Of a stretch of DNA of 10,237 bases, positions 8,565-10,237 are shown piece by piece. Every line of letters starts with the position of its first letter. Within the stretch, counting starts at the first letter, position 1. Origin of the DNA: Pleurotus djamor (lineage: Eukaryota > Basidiomycota > Agaricomycetes > Agaricales > Pleurotaceae); NCBI GenBank assembly GCA_029747585.1, contig JAPEVF010000893.1, positions 8,132 to 18,368 of the forward strand, in the 5' to 3' direction. Position numbers and translations under genes: made by a program. A model generated the notes under the pieces. That model searched no databases, was not told where the DNA came from, and worked only from the letters and a program-made list of their open reading frames with translations.

Positions 8565-9057
8565 TTCAGATTCACTCTCAGATTCTGCTTGGAAGGAATT
8601 GAAATTCAGATTCACTCTCAGATGCGAAAATGAAACGAAGTTCCTCGAGGACATTTTGTCACGATTAAATCTCAGATTCAAAAGTAGATTGGAGCATATG
8701 GCTATATGTCCGATTTAGTCTCAGATTCAAAACTTTCTAATGGACACGCTGATGGCTTTTTAATCTCAGATTCTATCTCAGACATAAGACGAATTTTCTA
8801 CACCGGATGTAAATGGAGGCGCTGAAGCCTTTTTAAATCTCATATTTGGTCCCAGATATATTTCTACACCGGATGTATTGATGATCGCTTTTAATCTCAG
8901 ATTCTATCTCAGACATAAAACTAATTTTCTACACCAGATGCAAATGGAGGCGCTGAAGGCNTTTTTTAATCTCAGATTTGCCCTAGATGAATTTGAATTT
9001 TAGTCTCAGATCCGCCAGCCGAGTCACATCGGAGATCTCAAATTGAGTCTCAGATTC
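8565..9057 (+). repeat. Degenerate CTCAGATTC-headed minisatellite
   Basis: About a dozen CTCAGA cores occur, at 8577, 8617, 8671, 8720, 8765, 8777, 8896, 8908, 8971, 9005 and 9049, plus variants at 8839 and 9037. Units of about 35-75 bases usually begin CTCAGATTC and end in TTTAAT or TTTAGT. A higher-order repeat is clear: 8765-8838 and 8896-8970 match closely at an offset of 131 bases (both contain AATGGAGGCGCTGAAG). A diverged half-unit at 8839-8895 shares TTTCTACACCGGATGT. No open reading frame crosses the array. Confidence 0.85.
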
Positions 9058-9227
9058 AAACCTGACTCGAATTTAAAATTGAAGAACATACGTTGGTTTG
9101 GTATCAAATTGGATTAAGGACAGAAAAGGTGTGAACATGCAATGGTATAGCTGAGAATGAACAGAAACGTTTCTGGTGCTGAAGTAATCCAGCTGAAATG
9201 ACAATGAAACAAGGGTCACATTGCTGC
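9058..9227. other. Intergenic, no gene seen
   Basis: Unremarkable sequence lies between the minisatellite and the palindrome. Minus-strand open frames here have no recognisable domain and no supporting splice structure. Confidence 0.45.
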
Positions 9228-9364
9228 CTGGACGAAGCTGTGAGGAGCTGGGTAGCCCTGTCGGGTTTCTGTTGGGTATCTGTGACGTGCTGTGCAGAAT
9301 AATCACAGCGCATACCCAACCTGTAAATACTGTAGTACTGTCAGTGCCTCACAGCTCTGTCCAG
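9228..9364. repeat. Imperfect palindrome (hairpin-forming, MITE-like)
   Basis: The outer arms are 9228-9245 (CTGGACGAAGCTGTGAGG) and 9347-9364, complementary at 16 of 18 positions. The inner arms TTGGGTAT (9272-9279) and ATACCCAA (9312-9319) pair perfectly, as do GCTGTG (9289-9294) and CACAGC (9304-9309). The spacers between outer and inner arms are 26 and 27 bases, so the arms are nearly symmetric. The right arm overlaps the last codons of the minus-strand gene. No clear target-site duplication was found. Confidence 0.65.
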
Positions 9365-10174
9365 CACTGTACAGGTCAGTACAAAATATTCGTTTTTCCT
9401 GATGAAGGGAATAGGGTACGAAATAGTGAGTGATGAGAGGTTTCTGCATGCGGCCAGAGGTGTGATAATTGAGAATGGCGGCGGAGCCGTCATGTCGTCA
9501 AACACCTCAGGTTCAATGTCTGCGTGCTTATCATCATAGAGGAGCGTCAAGGCCTCAATGGAGGATAGACGGTATGCGATGCATTCGATGAGAGATCGGT
9601 AGTGGTCGGGGTTTGCCCCATCATATTCCCTGAGCGTCAGGCCTTTGAGCGAAGCGGGTGAAAAGGCCGATGAAAAGCATGCAATGGCTCTTGCAAAGGG
9701 TGTCCATAGAGAAAGCTCTTCTAATGCCGGGAAACTCCCTGAGTGTAACGTGAGCGAAAAAGTCTTATGTTCATTGTAATGAATTCCATGGCCCTCTAAA
9801 TCCCGGAGTGAAGGAAGCTCTGAGAGAGCCTCAGTGACTTCCTCCGTCAGGTGTACCATTCGGGTATCGACACTTGTTAGAAAGCGGAGCCCCGAGAACA
9901 TTAGGACAAGAGGTTCCTGGAGGGGTTCATCCCGGCAATTGTACAGTGATAAACACTCTATGTTTGGCATCCAAATAGGAAGATATTGAAGGATAAGTTC
10001 GAAGCCCTTTTCATCCACCATATCGCAGGAAAGATAGTAGGTAGTGATGGAGGGGCTGGCAAGCAACTGAGAAGAGGTGGGATCAGCGCCGTGGCAAATC
10101 AGAGTGTGAAGGTTTGGTAGCAAGGGACCAGGACGTGGACGCATCGCTGCAAGAGAGTACACAGACGAATGCAT
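9341..10174 (-). CDS. F-box/RNI-type leucine-rich-repeat protein, probably 5' partial
   Basis: An open frame of 277 residues carries repeated LRR-like segments: LLPNLHTLICHG, NIECLSLYNC, LPSLRDLEGHG, FPALEELSLW, SLKGLTLREYD, SSIEALTLLYD and NLSSLTISYP. This fits the large mushroom family of F-box or RNI-like proteins, which as SCF ubiquitin-ligase adaptors bind substrates through the repeats. No F-box is visible; it would lie N-terminal, probably beyond the right edge. The ATG at 10174 may not be the true start. A good intron (10147-10204, GTACGG...CTCTCTTGCAG on the minus strand) joins in phase to a short upstream exon reading IQEIFTP. A TAG before that suggests another acceptor near 10229. 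The last ~8 codons lie in the palindrome arm, so the stop may have been moved by it. The gene converges on the DUF6532-like gene. Confidence 0.65.
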   Translation of the reverse strand: MHSSVYSLAAMRPRPGPLLPNLHTLICHGADPTSSQLLASPSITTYYLSCDMVDEKGFELILQYLPIWMPNIECLSLYNCRDEPLQEPLVLMFSGLRFLTSVDTRMVHLTEEVTEALSELPSLRDLEGHGIHYNEHKTFSLTLHSGSFPALEELSLWTPFARAIACFSSAFSPASLKGLTLREYDGANPDHYRSLIECIAYRLSSIEALTLLYDDKHADIEPEVFDDMTAPPPFSIITPLAACRNLSSLTISYPIPFIRKNEYFVLTCTVLDRAVRH

Positions 10175-10237
10175 TTTTGGGTCGGAGCAGTGAAGTATCC
10201 GTACTCGGTGTGAATATTTCCTGAATCTAATCCAATC

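Noticed and set aside
8565..9057. CRISPR-like array
   Set aside because: Repeat cores are short, imperfect and irregularly spaced, the host is a eukaryote, and no cas genes are present.
9073..9319. Overlapping minus-strand open frames of 71-77 residues
   Set aside because: No domain, no splice context, and they run into the palindrome; best treated as non-coding.

Overview
The window looks like nuclear DNA from a mushroom-forming basidiomycete (Agaricomycetes). Coding sequence is broken by many 40-75 base introns with GT..AG ends. Several have fungal-type branch sites such as GCTAAC or GCTAAT shortly before the acceptor. The best recognised domains are families expanded in Agaricomycetes. 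No bacterial, phage or CRISPR signature is seen. Ambiguous bases (N) fall in or near homopolymers, so this is a draft assembly. All gene models were built by hand from reading frame, splice signals and phase, with no transcript data.

Layout. (1) <1-2393, plus strand: the 3' part of a ten-exon gene for a nuclear protein, with a low-complexity basic N-terminal part and a C-terminal part resembling degenerate JmjC/cupin-like proteins of mushrooms. (2) 2394-3009: intergenic DNA holding a broken but intron-bearing fragment of ribosomal protein eL34 (RPL34). (3) 3010-5902, plus strand: a ten-exon gene whose C-terminus is a convincing Fe(II)/2-oxoglutarate dioxygenase domain of the TET/JBP-like fungal type, with all metal- and 2-oxoglutarate-binding residues present. 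The model closes at 775 residues if a 141-base segment containing an in-frame TGA is an intron. (4) 6069-8501, plus strand: a multi-exon gene with an Asp/Glu-rich N-terminus, a basic linker and a C-terminal DUF6532-like domain. It contains a recent 158-base tandem duplication of an exon together with its intron. (5) 8502-9340: gene-free DNA with a degenerate CTCAGATTC-headed minisatellite and an imperfect palindrome of about 137 bases. (6) 9341-10174, minus strand: a leucine-rich-repeat protein of the F-box/RNI type, probably with further exons beyond the right edge.

How the genes relate. The three plus-strand genes are closely packed; only 166 bases separate the stop of the dioxygenase from the chosen start of the next gene. 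All three carry basic nuclear-localisation-like clusters. An apparently ligand-less JmjC-like protein, an intact TET/JBP-like oxygenase and an acidic/basic DUF6532 protein side by side could be a small chromatin- or DNA-modification neighbourhood, but that is inference. TET/JBP-like genes in mushrooms are known to be expanded and often associated with KDZ transposons; no KDZ transposase is visible here.
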